Notes: generated from the sequence alone by a model not told the origin. 64,000 nucleotides of DNA from Hwanghaeella sp964350445 (GCA_964350445.1 CAYGKA010000024.1:4223-68222); one strand, 5' to 3'; shown: positions 25,685 through 33,865, counted from the stretch's first letter. Numbers and translations: made by a program.

Positions 25685-27079
25685 TCAGCTCTTGGGATCG
25701 ATCGGCTTCGTGGAGATGCCCGAGGCCTGCTGGAAAAGATGAGCCATGCCAAGCAGTTCCCCGTCACCGCGCGGACGTCCGACCAACTGGATGCCGATCG
25801 GAAGGCCGTCATCGGTGAAGCCGCAGGGCACCGAAATGGTTGGGCAGGATGTGCAGGTGATCGCGAAAGACATCGCCAGCCAATCGATGTAGTTTTCGAA
25901 TCGATGGCCGTTCACCTCCGTGACATAGCGCTGATCAACGTCGAAGGGGGGCACGATCGCCGTCGGGCAGGCCAGAAGGTCGTAATCCCCAAAAAAGGCC
26001 ACGACCCTGGCATAAAGCGCGGCGCGCGCCCTTTCGGCCTTGCCGATATCGTCCGCCGTCAAGGCCATGCCCTTTTCGATATTCCAGATCACGTCCGGCT
26101 TCAGCTTGTCGCGGTGGTTTTCGAGGTCCAAGGCGTGCCCGGAGACGAAAATTACCGCGCGCATGGTTTGGAAAATGTCGGGCGTATCCGTCAGGTCCGG
26201 GCAGGCTTCTTCGACCGTCGCTCCCATAGATTCGAATGTCCCGGCGGCGGCGGAAATCACTTCGGTGACGCGGGGGTCGACGTGCAAAAACCCGAGGTTC
26301 GGCGATAGCGCCACGCGTTTCGGCGCGCTGGGATTGCGCACCATATCCAGATAACCGTTCGGCGGCGCGGGACGGGAAATCGGGTCTTCCAGATGCACGC
26401 CGGACATCGCATCCAGGAACAGGGCGACATCCTCCACCGTGCGCGCCATCGGCCCTTGCACGCTAAGCGGATCAAACGGCATCGAGGATGAACTGCGTGC
26501 AACCGTCCCGGGACTGGGCCGAAAACCGACCACATTACAGAAGCCGGCCGGCGTCCTGAGTGAGCCGCCCAGGTCCGACCCGGTGGCGAGCCAGGACATG
26601 CCCGTCGCCAAAGCCACCGCCGACCCGCCCGACGAACCGCCACAGGTCATCGCCGTATTCCAGGGGTTGCGGGTCTTGCCAAAAACCTCGTTGAACGTAT
26701 TCGCACCCGCGCCGAACTCGGGCGTGTTCGATTTCCCGATCGTAATCCCGCCACGCGCTTCGATTGTCTCGACGAAAATATCCGACCGTTCCGGGACATT
26801 GTCCGCGAAAATGGGCGAGCCGTAGGTGGTCCGCACACCCGCGACATCATTCAAATCCTTTACCGCGACCGGCAGCCCCTTAAGCAGGGTGTTCTTCAGG
26901 GCCGGGTTGTCGGCGGCTGCCTTCGCGCGCTCCGGGCAGAGCGTCGGGATGGCATTCACCGCGCCATCGACCGCCGCGATCCGGTCGTAAGCGGCATCGA
27001 CGAAATCGCCCGGTTTAGTTTCCCCTTTGCGGAGGCTGTCGACCGCTTCAACGGCGGTCATCGAAACAAGGTCAGTCAC
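25685..27079 (-). CDS. amidase signature-family hydrolase
   Basis: 464 residues. The Ser-cisSer-Lys triad is visible: K74 in V-A-V-K-D, S149 in G-G-S-S-G-G-S-A, and nucleophile S173 in G-S-D-L-G-G-S-L-R-T-P. The C-terminal P-x-G-F-T-D-D-G-L-P-I-G-I-Q-L-V-G-R-P block is typical. It is a stand-alone amidase rather than GatA, since no gatB or gatC is near. Translation begins at GTG 27079 with GGAGG 8 bases upstream; the ATG at 27061 is weaker. The substrate is unknown. It is divergent from the COG0523 GTPase. Confidence 0.85.
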   Translation of the reverse strand: MTDLVSMTAVEAVDSLRKGETKPGDFVDAAYDRIAAVDGAVNAIPTLCPERAKAAADNPALKNTLLKGLPVAVKDLNDVAGVRTTYGSPIFADNVPERSDIFVETIEARGGITIGKSNTPEFGAGANTFNEVFGKTRNPWNTAMTCGGSSGGSAVALATGMSWLATGSDLGGSLRTPAGFCNVVGFRPSPGTVARSSSSMPFDPLSVQGPMARTVEDVALFLDAMSGVHLEDPISRPAPPNGYLDMVRNPSAPKRVALSPNLGFLHVDPRVTEVISAAAGTFESMGATVEEACPDLTDTPDIFQTMRAVIFVSGHALDLENHRDKLKPDVIWNIEKGMALTADDIGKAERARAALYARVVAFFGDYDLLACPTAIVPPFDVDQRYVTEVNGHRFENYIDWLAMSFAITCTSCPTISVPCGFTDDGLPIGIQLVGRPRGDGELLGMAHLFQQASGISTKPIDPKS

Positions 27080-27208
27080 GGTACACCCTCCCCAATAAAA
27101 CGCTTCGGATCTTTATCCGGATATTTCTTTCGTATGATGCAGCCCCGTAAGGCCTTGGTCCAACCGTTATCCTGGTTTAGGGAAAAGGATCAAGGCAAAG
27201 CCGAGGGA

Positions 27209-28318
27209 ATGATGACGGATACGCAGCAAACCACCACCGAAGACGGCCAAGACCGCCTGCCGGTCAGCGTCCTCACCGGCTTTTTGGGGAGTGGAAAGAC
27301 CACCCTACTGAAAGCGTTGCTGAAACATCCCGCCATGGACGAGACGGCAGTCGTCATCAATGAGTTCGGCGAAGTGGGCCTGGACCATTTGCTGGTTGAG
27401 CAAAGTTCGGAAGACACGATCGTGATGGATTCCGGGTGCCTGTGCTGCACGATCCGCGGCGATCTGATCGAAACCCTGCGCAATCTGGTGCGGCGCCGCT
27501 GGAAGGGTGAAATCCCCCCCTTCAAACGGTTGGTGATCGAAACCACCGGCCTAGCCGACCCGGCCCCCATCCTGCACACATTGATGACCGACCCGGTGAT
27601 TTCGACCCGCTATCGGCTGGACGGTGTGATCACGACGGTCGACGCGGTGAACGGCGCCCTGCAATTGGATCAGAATCAGGAATCGGTGAAACAGGCGGCA
27701 GTGGCCGACCGCATCCTTCTTACCAAAACCGATATGATTCAGGGCCCCAATCCAGACCGCCTGGAAGAGCGGTTGCGCGCCCTCAACCCCGCAGCGCGGA
27801 TCATCGCCGTCAGTCACGGGGATGTAGATCCCGAAATATTGTTCGACGCCGGGCTCTACAATCCGGCGACGAAGGCGCCTGATGTCGAACGCTGGCTTCA
27901 GGAAGAGGCCTTTGCCGACAATCACGGGCATCGCCACCACGATCACGGCGAGCACGACCACCATCACGATGTGAACCGGCATGACGATCAGATCCGCAGC
28001 TTCTGCATCACTTATGACACGCCGATTGACTGGGATGCCTTTGTCGAATGGATAGAGGCGCTGACATCCGTCCACGGAAACAACCTGCTGCGTATCAAGG
28101 GAATCCTGAACGTTGTACAGGCCGAGGGACCGGTCGCCATCCACGGCGTCCAACACGTTTTCCATCCCCCGGCCGTCCTACCCGGATGGACGACGGACGA
28201 CAGGACCTCGAAAATCGTGATGATCACGCGGGGAATATCAAAGCAGCCGGTAGAGGAAATGCTTGTCGCATTCTTGGATGCCGCCGCGCAAAGCCGCCCG
28301 GCAAAAGCGGGTTTATGA
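27209..28318 (+). CDS. CobW/COG0523-family GTPase (metallochaperone-like)
   Basis: 369 residues. Walker A is G-F-L-G-S-G-K-T-T (about 23-31); the family's metal motif S-G-C-L-C-C-T-I-R (C-x-C-C) follows near residue 76; T-K-T-D is the guanine-specificity motif. A His-rich stretch (around residues 239-260, with nine or more His) separates the GTPase and C-terminal CobW domains, suggesting zinc or another divalent metal as cargo. The ATG pair at 27209 has GAGGGA directly upstream; a longer frame begins at 27134. No cobalamin genes are near, so a cobalt role is unlikely here. Confidence 0.85.
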   Translation: MMTDTQQTTTEDGQDRLPVSVLTGFLGSGKTTLLKALLKHPAMDETAVVINEFGEVGLDHLLVEQSSEDTIVMDSGCLCCTIRGDLIETLRNLVRRRWKGEIPPFKRLVIETTGLADPAPILHTLMTDPVISTRYRLDGVITTVDAVNGALQLDQNQESVKQAAVADRILLTKTDMIQGPNPDRLEERLRALNPAARIIAVSHGDVDPEILFDAGLYNPATKAPDVERWLQEEAFADNHGHRHHDHGEHDHHHDVNRHDDQIRSFCITYDTPIDWDAFVEWIEALTSVHGNNLLRIKGILNVVQAEGPVAIHGVQHVFHPPAVLPGWTTDDRTSKIVMITRGISKQPVEEMLVAFLDAAAQSRPAKAGL

Positions 28319-28337
28319 CGAAAGAACCGTCCCGGTC

Positions 28338-28541
28338 CTACGGATCGGGTGATCCAAGTCCCGCTTGCTCGATCTTCCGGTCGGTATTGTACTGGCTGAG
28401 TGCGTAGACCGCCCAAATCGCGGCCGGGACCCAACCGATCAGAGTGATTTGCAGAATCAGGCAGATGATCCCCTGTATCGGTTTGCCGATGGTGAAGAAT
28501 GTCAGCCAAGGCAGGATAAGGGCGATAAGCAGGCGGATCAT
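28338..28541 (-). CDS. YqaE/Pmp3-family small membrane protein
   Basis: 67 residues made of two hydrophobic helices. L-I-A-L-I-L-P-W-L-T near the start and L-I-G-W-V-P-A-A-I-W-A at 35-45 are the Pmp3 signature, followed by the Tyr-containing polar tail. Homologues are stress-linked membrane proteolipids affecting membrane potential; the bacterial role is unclear. It converges on the COG0523 gene and lies downstream of the tandem hairpin region on the same strand. Confidence 0.75.
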   Translation of the reverse strand: MIRLLIALILPWLTFFTIGKPIQGIICLILQITLIGWVPAAIWAVYALSQYNTDRKIEQAGLGSPDP

Positions 28542-28708
28542 GAGGCTCTCTCCTTCACGGCAGTAAGTCTGTTACGCAAATACATCCTAGAGCGCTTCGC
28601 CGGCAAGGGACAAACCCGGACCGCGCCGATGGCAAACGTGCCGAAGCCCGTCCCCGCCGCATAAACCGGCCTTGGATCTTTCTAGGAATTGTCTTGGGGG
28701 GAGTTTGG

Positions 28709-28765
28709 ATCGTCCCCATGGCACGCACTGGGGGGTACGGGAGGCGTGTGCGCCACGGGAACGAT
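28709..28765 (-). repeat. C-rich-loop hairpin, distal copy
   Basis: Arms 28709-28726 and 28748-28765 around a 21-base loop. As minus-strand RNA 17 of 18 positions pair (14 Watson-Crick, 3 G-U, 1 A-C mismatch); as plus-strand RNA three of those become A-C mismatches. The loop with its closing bases (28726-28748) is identical over 23 bases to the second copy at 28819-28841; plus-strand core CTGGGGGGTACGGGAGGCG. Could be a structured RNA or a REP-like element. Confidence 0.6.
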
Positions 28766-28803
28766 GCCAAAGGCGGCTGTCTCCAGCCGATCTTTCAGGT
28801 ATG

Positions 28804-28856
28804 GATCCCCACGGCGACCACTGGGGGGTACGGGAGGCGTGAGCGCCGTGGGGACC
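28804..28856 (-). repeat. C-rich-loop hairpin, proximal copy
   Basis: Ten-pair perfect core CCCCACGGCG (28807-28816) with CGCCGTGGGG (28844-28853), extended on minus-strand RNA by U-A, G-U and G-C to 13 pairs. The loop shares the identical 23-base block at 28819-28841 with the distal copy, while the stem sequence differs at three paired positions and stays paired. It begins 41 bases after the OmpA-like stop codon. Confidence 0.6.
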
Positions 28857-28862
28857 AAGCCC

Positions 28863-28881
28863 TCGAGCGGAAACCGCTCGA
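28863..28881 (-). terminator. hairpin just after the OmpA-like gene
   Basis: TCGAGCGG-AAA-CCGCTCGA, a perfect 8-bp stem with a 3-base loop, starting 16 bases past the stop codon on the minus strand. No T-run follows, so it is at best a weak intrinsic terminator or an mRNA 3'-end stabiliser. Confidence 0.45.
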
Positions 28882-28896
28882 AGCTCATATCGGACG

Positions 28897-29775
28897 TTAC
28901 CGCCCGAAACTGATGACAACGCGACGGTTATTCTGTTCCTTCACGTTGTCGCCGGTGTTCACCGCCGGGAGGTCTTCACCCAGGGCCGTGGACCGGATTT
29001 TCGTCAAATTGAAGCCCTTCGCGGCCAGGGCGGAGAAGACCGCATCGACACGCGCTTCGGAGAGCTTCTGGTTATAGTCGTCCTTGCCGGACGTATCCGT
29101 GTGACCGGCGAGGCGGAGCACGGCGGCCTGACCGGCGCCGAAATCCGTGATCGCTTTATCGATCTTCGCAGCCTCGGATGCCGTGATTTCATCGCTGTTG
29201 AAGGCGAAATAAATCGTGATCGGCTTCGGCAACGGCGGCGGCGGAGCCAAGGGCTTGGGCGCCGGGGCGGCTGCCGCGGCTTCCTGCGGCTTCATCGCTT
29301 CTTCAAGCTTCTCGATATGGAAGATGAAAGCTTTCTTGCAGGCTTCGATATCTGCGGGCTGCAGATCTTCTTCCTGCTCCTGCATCCAACAGTCGAACCC
29401 GCCCTGCGCGCCGGCCGCATGTTCCGGCGACGCCTGACGGCCACCCGCATCCAGTGCCGCCATCAGACGCTCACGCGCGGCGGTCAAAACCCGAATTGTA
29501 CCTTCCGGTAGATCCCGCGCCGAGATCTCTTCCGGCAGCGGCGCGTTGCCGTCGAGGACCGAGCGCGCGCGGATCGTGAACGTATCGGCATCCGCCCAAT
29601 CAAATTCTGCGGCTTCCATCTCGGCGAGCTTCACATATTCTTTGTGAAGCGCAACATCGAAAGCGCCGCCCGACGGCGTCGATGCTTTGATATCCGGAAG
29701 ACTGCTGACGGCGCAGCCGCTGAGCAGCGCGCCGGCAAATACGATTGCGGTGGTTTTCTTCAGATAGCTTTTCAT
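28897..29775 (-). CDS. OmpA-family lipoprotein
   Basis: 292 residues. A lipoprotein signal ends at L-L-S-G-C (Cys21). A helical middle region (about 40-170) with two Cys leads into an Ala/Pro-rich linker (about 164-185), then an OmpA-like peptidoglycan-binding domain (about 185-292) with F-N-S-D-E-I-T, G-H-T-D-T-S-G and L-S-E-A-R-V-D-A-V. It should tie the outer membrane to the cell wall in the periplasm. AGGA precedes the ATG. Its upstream region is AT-rich with inverted repeats, and three hairpins follow the gene. The middle domain is not one I recognise. Confidence 0.85.
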   Translation of the reverse strand: MKSYLKKTTAIVFAGALLSGCAVSSLPDIKASTPSGGAFDVALHKEYVKLAEMEAAEFDWADADTFTIRARSVLDGNAPLPEEISARDLPEGTIRVLTAARERLMAALDAGGRQASPEHAAGAQGGFDCWMQEQEEDLQPADIEACKKAFIFHIEKLEEAMKPQEAAAAAPAPKPLAPPPPLPKPITIYFAFNSDEITASEAAKIDKAITDFGAGQAAVLRLAGHTDTSGKDDYNQKLSEARVDAVFSALAAKGFNLTKIRSTALGEDLPAVNTGDNVKEQNNRRVVISFGR

Positions 29776-30206
29776 TTCATTTCCTGTCTTATTCTTAGCT
29801 TTATCACTGCAGCGCTCCGGCTGAATGACGGACTACCTGATGATGAACTAATCTTGTCCTTCGACTTAACAAGAACAAGTTCTGTGCCAGTCTGCATAAG
29901 ATTTGCGGCAGCGGTTTCAAAAAATGAAAAAACGTTGCTAAACTAATTAGTTAGACCAAAGGTCGACGGACATACTAATTTAGTGATATTGAACCTATAG
30001 CCCTGGATCGTACCATTTAGTAACAATTTATTCGCCATTTGAATTGCATATTGCGAATAACGCTATTATTTGCATTTTGCGTTTCTGGCGACGCCCTTGA
30101 AATCCGCCCGTATTGTCCCTTTTGATTTCGGTGCCTTGCCCTTACATGAAAAGGCATGCGCCATGACATTGGACCGTGAGGGATGCTGAACGTAAGACAA
30201 TTCGGA
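29776..30206. promoter_or_regulatory. 431-bp AT-rich divergent promoter region
   Basis: No gene seen. It separates the OmpA-like gene (minus) from the M48 gene (plus) and is much more AT-rich than its surroundings. Contents: AGAAC-AA-GTTCT (29872-29883); palindrome AACTAATTAGTT (29941-29952); inverted repeat TTATTCGC/GCGAATAA (30028-30035, 30053-30060); direct repeats TTGCATATTGCG (30044-30055) and TTGCATTTTGCG (30070-30081). These look like regulator-binding sites, but I cannot assign a protein. Confidence 0.5.
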
Positions 30207-31670
30207 ATGAACCGGCGGCAGTTCCTGTTGGGGAGCGGGTGCGCCTGCGCCGCGTCGCTGACCGGTTGCGTCAGCACCAACAAGGCGACCGGCCGGAACT
30301 CGTTCACCGGATTCTATTCCGTCGAGGACGACATCGCCTTGGGCCGCCAGGAACACCCCAAACTGGTCAAGCAGTTCGGGGGCGAATACGACGACCCGCG
30401 GCTGCAACGCTATGTAGAGCAAATCGGATTCAAAGCCGCGCAGTTCACCGAGTATCAATTCCCCTACAAATTCACGATCGTCAATTCGCCGATCGTTAAC
30501 GCCTTCGCGCTCCCGGGCGGGTTCGTATACGTTTCACGTGGCCTGCTGACCCTCGCATCCAATGAAGCGGAAGTGGCGGGCGTCCTCGCCCACGAACTCG
30601 GTCATGTGAACGCGCGCCACACGGCGGAACGCATCAGCCAATCACAGTTGGCCCAGTTGGGGCTTGGCGTGCTGGGTTTGGCGCTCGGCAACTCGACCGT
30701 CACCAATGCCTTGGGGCAGATTGCCGGCCTCGCCATCCAAAGCCATTCGCGGGACCAGGAACTGGAAGCCGACACCTTGGGCATCCGGTACATGTCCCAG
30801 GCCGGTTATGACCCTGACGGATCCGTCAGTTTTCTGTCCACCTTGCGCGAGCATTCGATGTTGGAAGCCGAAATGAACGGCCTTCCCCCGGGATCGGTCG
30901 ACGATTTCAACATCATGGCGACCCATCCACGAACGGTCGAGCGTGTCCGCCTGGCGCAACAGCAGGCCGCGACGGTTTCGGTGCCAAATGCGGTAACCGG
31001 GCATGACCCACACTACAACGCCATCAACGGAATGCTTTATGGCGACGATCCTCAGCAGGGGATCGTGGACGGCAACACATTCGTCCATGCGCCGCTACGG
31101 TTTGAATTTACTGTTCCCGACAGCTTCCTGCTGCGCAACAGCCCAACCCGTGTCGCCGCGACTCATCGCGAAGGCGCCCTTATCCTTTTCGACATGGACA
31201 AAACCCCGCGCAACCGATCGATGATTTCCTACATCCGCAATGTCTGGGCGCCGCAGGCTCAGTTCAGCGAAGCAGAGCGGCTTCGGATCGATGGGGCTGA
31301 CGCCGCAACAGCACTCACCCAAGGCAACAGCCAAAGCGGCCGGGTCGACATTAGGCCTGTCGCGATACGCGGCGACGGCGAAGACGTGTTCCGGTTTCTC
31401 TTCGTCAGCCCGGGCGGGTCGTCGTCCCGCTTCGCCGACGGATTCCGGCGCACCACATACAGCTTTCGGCGGCTGACACCTTCCGAGGCGTCGGCAGTGC
31501 ACGGCCGACGTCTGATCGTCGCCCCCGCCCATCCGGGCGACACCGCGGAGGCGCTGGCCCGAACAATGCCCTTCGGCGAGTTCAATGAGCGCGCCTTCAG
31601 GGTCCTGAACGATCTTGGCCCGAACGACAGTTTGTCGCCGGGCCAATTGATCAAGATCGTCGCCGCTTGA
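30207..31670 (+). CDS. M48-family metalloprotease, Tat/lipoprotein signal (BepA-like)
   Basis: 487 residues. The N-terminus N-R-R-Q-F-L-L-G-S-G is a twin-arginine signal, followed by a possible lipobox L-T-G-C (Cys21). The zinc site is H-E-L-G-H (about 129-133) with the third ligand in E-L-E-A-D-T. Relatives such as BepA act in the periplasm on outer-membrane assembly. The C-terminal part ends with G-D-T-A-E-A-L-A and L-S-P-G-Q-L-I-K-I-V, a LysM-like pattern common in this subgroup. The ATG at 30207 gives the standard Tat start; the ATG at 30183 abuts GAGGG and would add eight residues. Confidence 0.87.
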   Translation: MNRRQFLLGSGCACAASLTGCVSTNKATGRNSFTGFYSVEDDIALGRQEHPKLVKQFGGEYDDPRLQRYVEQIGFKAAQFTEYQFPYKFTIVNSPIVNAFALPGGFVYVSRGLLTLASNEAEVAGVLAHELGHVNARHTAERISQSQLAQLGLGVLGLALGNSTVTNALGQIAGLAIQSHSRDQELEADTLGIRYMSQAGYDPDGSVSFLSTLREHSMLEAEMNGLPPGSVDDFNIMATHPRTVERVRLAQQQAATVSVPNAVTGHDPHYNAINGMLYGDDPQQGIVDGNTFVHAPLRFEFTVPDSFLLRNSPTRVAATHREGALILFDMDKTPRNRSMISYIRNVWAPQAQFSEAERLRIDGADAATALTQGNSQSGRVDIRPVAIRGDGEDVFRFLFVSPGGSSSRFADGFRRTTYSFRRLTPSEASAVHGRRLIVAPAHPGDTAEALARTMPFGEFNERAFRVLNDLGPNDSLSPGQLIKIVAA

Positions 31671-31699
31671 ACGCGGTGAATGTGTTCCACACCAGGGGT

Positions 31700-32527
31700 T
31701 TAATGGGACATTAGGACAGTCGTCGTCATCCGCTTCAGGATATGGTTCGACACTCCGCCCAGGATCAATTCACGAAGCCGGGAATGTCCATAGGCACCCA
31801 GGACCAGAAGATCTGCCTCACTATCCGCGACAGAGTTCAAGAGCACATCTTCAGGCGTGATGTCCTTCGCAATTTCTCGTGAAACCCGTGCGTTGATTCC
31901 GTGCTGCGCCAGGAAACGCGCCGCATCCGACCCGAACAGTTCTTCGTCCTCCGGCGGATTGACGCAAATGATCTCGACTTCGCTCGCCTTGTTCAGGAAG
32001 GGCAACGCATCCTTCAACGCCCGCGCCGATTCCCGGGTGGCGTTCCAACCGACGACGACACGTTTGCCGAAATTCTCCACACGGCCGATATAGGGTACAA
32101 GCAGCACCGGCCGGCCGGATTCCATGATGACGTAGTCCGGAACGCTGCGATAGTGCAGCGGATCATTGTCCTCGTTTTCCTGACCCATGATGATCAAGTC
32201 GACGGCACGGCCTTCCGTGCACATCGCGACACCGATATCGCCGCGCGCCGTCGCCCATTCCGAGCGGGCTTCCCAACCGGCCAACTCCATCGCATGGTCG
32301 AATTGCTTCTTAGCGGCTGCCATCTGCTCGTCCAGGTCCTTTTCGTACATTTCGAAAACTTCCTGCGGCACATGCACCGATGCATAGGTCGGAATGGCGA
32401 CCGGCGGGCGCACGGCCAAGCCAATCAAATGCGCGTCATGCTCCCGCGCCAGTTTCGCTGCTACGGCGAGACTGCGTTCCGACCTAGACGTGTTGTCGAC
32501 ATATACCAGGATTGAAGTCAAATTCAT
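31700..32527 (-). CDS. universal stress protein, tandem UspA domains
   Basis: 275 residues: two UspA-like halves (about 1-140 and 150-275). The first starts N-L-T-S-I-L-V-Y-V-D. The second ends with the ATP-binding motif G-A-Y-G-H-S-R-L-R-E-L-I-L-G-G-V-S-N, close to G-x2-G-x9-G-S; the first half lacks it, so probably only the second half binds nucleotide. These cytoplasmic proteins support survival under starvation or low oxygen. An FNR-type site lies upstream. The ATG at 32527 (M-N-L-T-S-I) is chosen because the six residues before it are poorly family-like. Confidence 0.88.
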   Translation of the reverse strand: MNLTSILVYVDNTSRSERSLAVAAKLAREHDAHLIGLAVRPPVAIPTYASVHVPQEVFEMYEKDLDEQMAAAKKQFDHAMELAGWEARSEWATARGDIGVAMCTEGRAVDLIIMGQENEDNDPLHYRSVPDYVIMESGRPVLLVPYIGRVENFGKRVVVGWNATRESARALKDALPFLNKASEVEIICVNPPEDEELFGSDAARFLAQHGINARVSREIAKDITPEDVLLNSVADSEADLLVLGAYGHSRLRELILGGVSNHILKRMTTTVLMSH

Positions 32528-32638
32528 GGACCGTCTCCGTTTCAAAATGCCCCGAGTCTGCGACCCGCCGTCTAAACCGTAACGTGCGCATCCCGCTTTT
32601 CATTATCAATAACCTATACGGAAAACGTGATCGCGCAT

Positions 32639-32652
32639 TTGACTTGCATCAA
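32639..32652 (-). promoter_or_regulatory. FNR/Anr-type box upstream of the universal stress protein gene
   Basis: TTGACTTGCATCAA; on the minus strand TTGATGCAAGTCAA, matching TTGAT-N4-ATCAA at 9 of 10 positions. A minus-strand TATAGG (32613-32618) sits about 30 bases downstream, so the box would centre near -40, as for class II FNR activation. Confidence 0.55.
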
Positions 32653-32723
32653 AGGCGAAACTCTTTTTTTATAAAACGGTGCGTCTCGTATTTAATCATA
32701 AATTACCGTATTTCCTCTAGTAT

Positions 32724-32736
32724 GACGCAATGCGTC
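32724..32736. promoter_or_regulatory. inverted repeat before a tetR start (possible operator)
   Basis: GACGCA-A-TGCGTC, a perfect 6-bp inverted repeat ending 11 bases before the tetR ATG and overlapping the leader. Suits autorepression by the encoded TetR protein; binding is inferred. Confidence 0.4.
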
Positions 32737-32747
32737 GAAGGTGAAGA

Positions 32748-33368
32748 ATGAATAGCGTCCGTGGCCGCCCCCGGTCGGAAGCCAGTGCCCAAGCCGTCTT
32801 GGCGGCCGCCGTACGGTTGTTCGGCACGAACGGCTATTCCGGCACGAGTATAGAGGCGATCGCCAAGGAAGCCGGTGTCGGGAAACAGACCGTTTACCGC
32901 TGGTGGCCATCCAAATCCCACTTGGCCGCGGGCATTTATGAACAACTTGCTCCCGGCAACAAAATCGCACCGGACACGGGCTCACTCCAATCCGACATCG
33001 CCACCATGCTGCGTACACTGTTCGACGCCTATGCCGCAGGGCCCGCCGCCGCCCTATTGAGCGGCCTAATCGTCGAGGCCCAAGGCAGCAACACATCCGT
33101 CATGGATTTCCGCAAAGGCTTTTTCGACAAACGCCGTGTCATAACGGTGGCCCTGTTCGACCGTGCGCGGGACCGGGGTGAAATCCCCGTCGGTGCGGAT
33201 ACAGGCATCCTGTCGGATATGCTGATCGGGGCGATATGGATGCGTTTACTGGCAGGCCACGCCCCACTGAACCATGTTTTCGCCGACGAATTGGCCGCCC
33301 ATCTTGTCACCGCTGCCGGAACCAAGCCGCAGAAACCCACCGAAAGTGTCATCCAAGAAGGAGCATGA
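32748..33368 (+). CDS. TetR-family regulator
   Basis: 206 residues. N-terminal helix-turn-helix: V-L-A-A-A-V-R-L-F-G-T-N-G-Y-S-G-T-S-I then I-A-K-E-A-G-V-G-K-Q-T-V-Y-R-W-W-P-S-K (about 17-57), the W-W-x-S-K variant of TetR. The C-terminal ligand domain contains L-L-S-G-L-I-V-E-A-Q. GAAGGTGAAG precedes the ATG. Its stop overlaps the GNAT gene by ATGA, so the two form an operon. The upstream inverted repeat at 32724-32736 is a candidate autoregulatory site. It is divergent from the universal stress protein gene. Confidence 0.87.
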   Translation: MNSVRGRPRSEASAQAVLAAAVRLFGTNGYSGTSIEAIAKEAGVGKQTVYRWWPSKSHLAAGIYEQLAPGNKIAPDTGSLQSDIATMLRTLFDAYAAGPAAALLSGLIVEAQGSNTSVMDFRKGFFDKRRVITVALFDRARDRGEIPVGADTGILSDMLIGAIWMRLLAGHAPLNHVFADELAAHLVTAAGTKPQKPTESVIQEGA

Positions 33369-33865
33369 GGGTGATGGAGGAAACCGAATATTCCGGCTTC
33401 GAGCCGGGCGCCGTCGAACGGGTGATCGCGCTTCACATGGACTACTATGGGCCGAATTGGCGGTTCGGCGGCGCCTTCCAAACATATCTGCAGCAAGGGT
33501 TGAGCGAATTCACCGCCCGCCTGAACCATCAGCGGGACCTGTTTCTCGTCGCCAAGCGAAAGGGGGAGATCGTCGGGTCGGTCTGCATCGACGGCAGCGC
33601 CGCCGAAAACGCCCAGCTGCGCTGGTTCATCCTGGATTCATCGATCCACGGCAAAGGTATCGGCAACGGTTTGCTGGAGCGCGCCATGGCATTCGTTCGA
33701 AACGCGGGCCACCGCCGCGTTTACCTGTTCACCTTCCAAGGGTTGGATGCCGCTTGCCGGCTGTATGAGAAGCACGGGTTTCACCTGACCGAGACCCTTC
33801 CTGCGGACAATACCTACGGTACGCCGGTCACAGGGCTGAGATACGATTGGCACGCAGAAGGCTGA
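33365..33865 (+). CDS. GNAT-family N-acetyltransferase
   Basis: 166 residues of the GNAT fold. The acetyl-CoA loop is I-H-G-K-G-I-G-N-G-L-L (about 96-106, equivalent to Q/R-x-x-G-x-G/A), preceded by the beta strand L-R-W-F-I-L and followed by L-F-T-F-Q-G-L-D-A-A-C-R-L-Y-E-K-H-G-F. Many such proteins are stand-alone; some are fused to MarR domains. The start may be ATG 33365 (overlapping the tetR stop by ATGA) or ATG 33374; AAGGAG lies upstream of both. Being coupled to TetR, its expression likely answers the same ligand. The acceptor is unknown. Confidence 0.82.
   Translation: MRVMEETEYSGFEPGAVERVIALHMDYYGPNWRFGGAFQTYLQQGLSEFTARLNHQRDLFLVAKRKGEIVGSVCIDGSAAENAQLRWFILDSSIHGKGIGNGLLERAMAFVRNAGHRRVYLFTFQGLDAACRLYEKHGFHLTETLPADNTYGTPVTGLRYDWHAEG

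Larger units (their letters stand above)
28542..28896. other. 355-bp non-coding region with three hairpins
   Basis: Lies between the OmpA-like gene and the YqaE gene, both on the minus strand. I see no credible gene. It contains two copies of a C-rich-loop hairpin and one short hairpin, annotated separately; these follow the OmpA-like stop codon in the direction of transcription. The minus strand has short frames through the repeats, but they look like by-products of the repeat itself. Confidence 0.6.

Noticed and set aside
27106..27120. CGGAT-CTTT-ATCCG before the COG0523 gene as a Zur box
   Set aside because: The arms are only 5 bp and the site lacks the usual GTTATA-type Zur core, so zinc control of this gene is not supported by it.
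28587..28919. Minus-strand frame whose protein would contain two similar H-A-S-R-T-P-Q blocks
   Set aside because: The repeat is explained by the duplicated hairpin DNA; stem changes follow base pairing rather than codon positions.
29872..29883. AGAAC-AA-GTTCT as a LexA site
   Set aside because: The alphaproteobacterial LexA site is a direct repeat GTTC-N7-GTTC; spacing and orientation do not fit.
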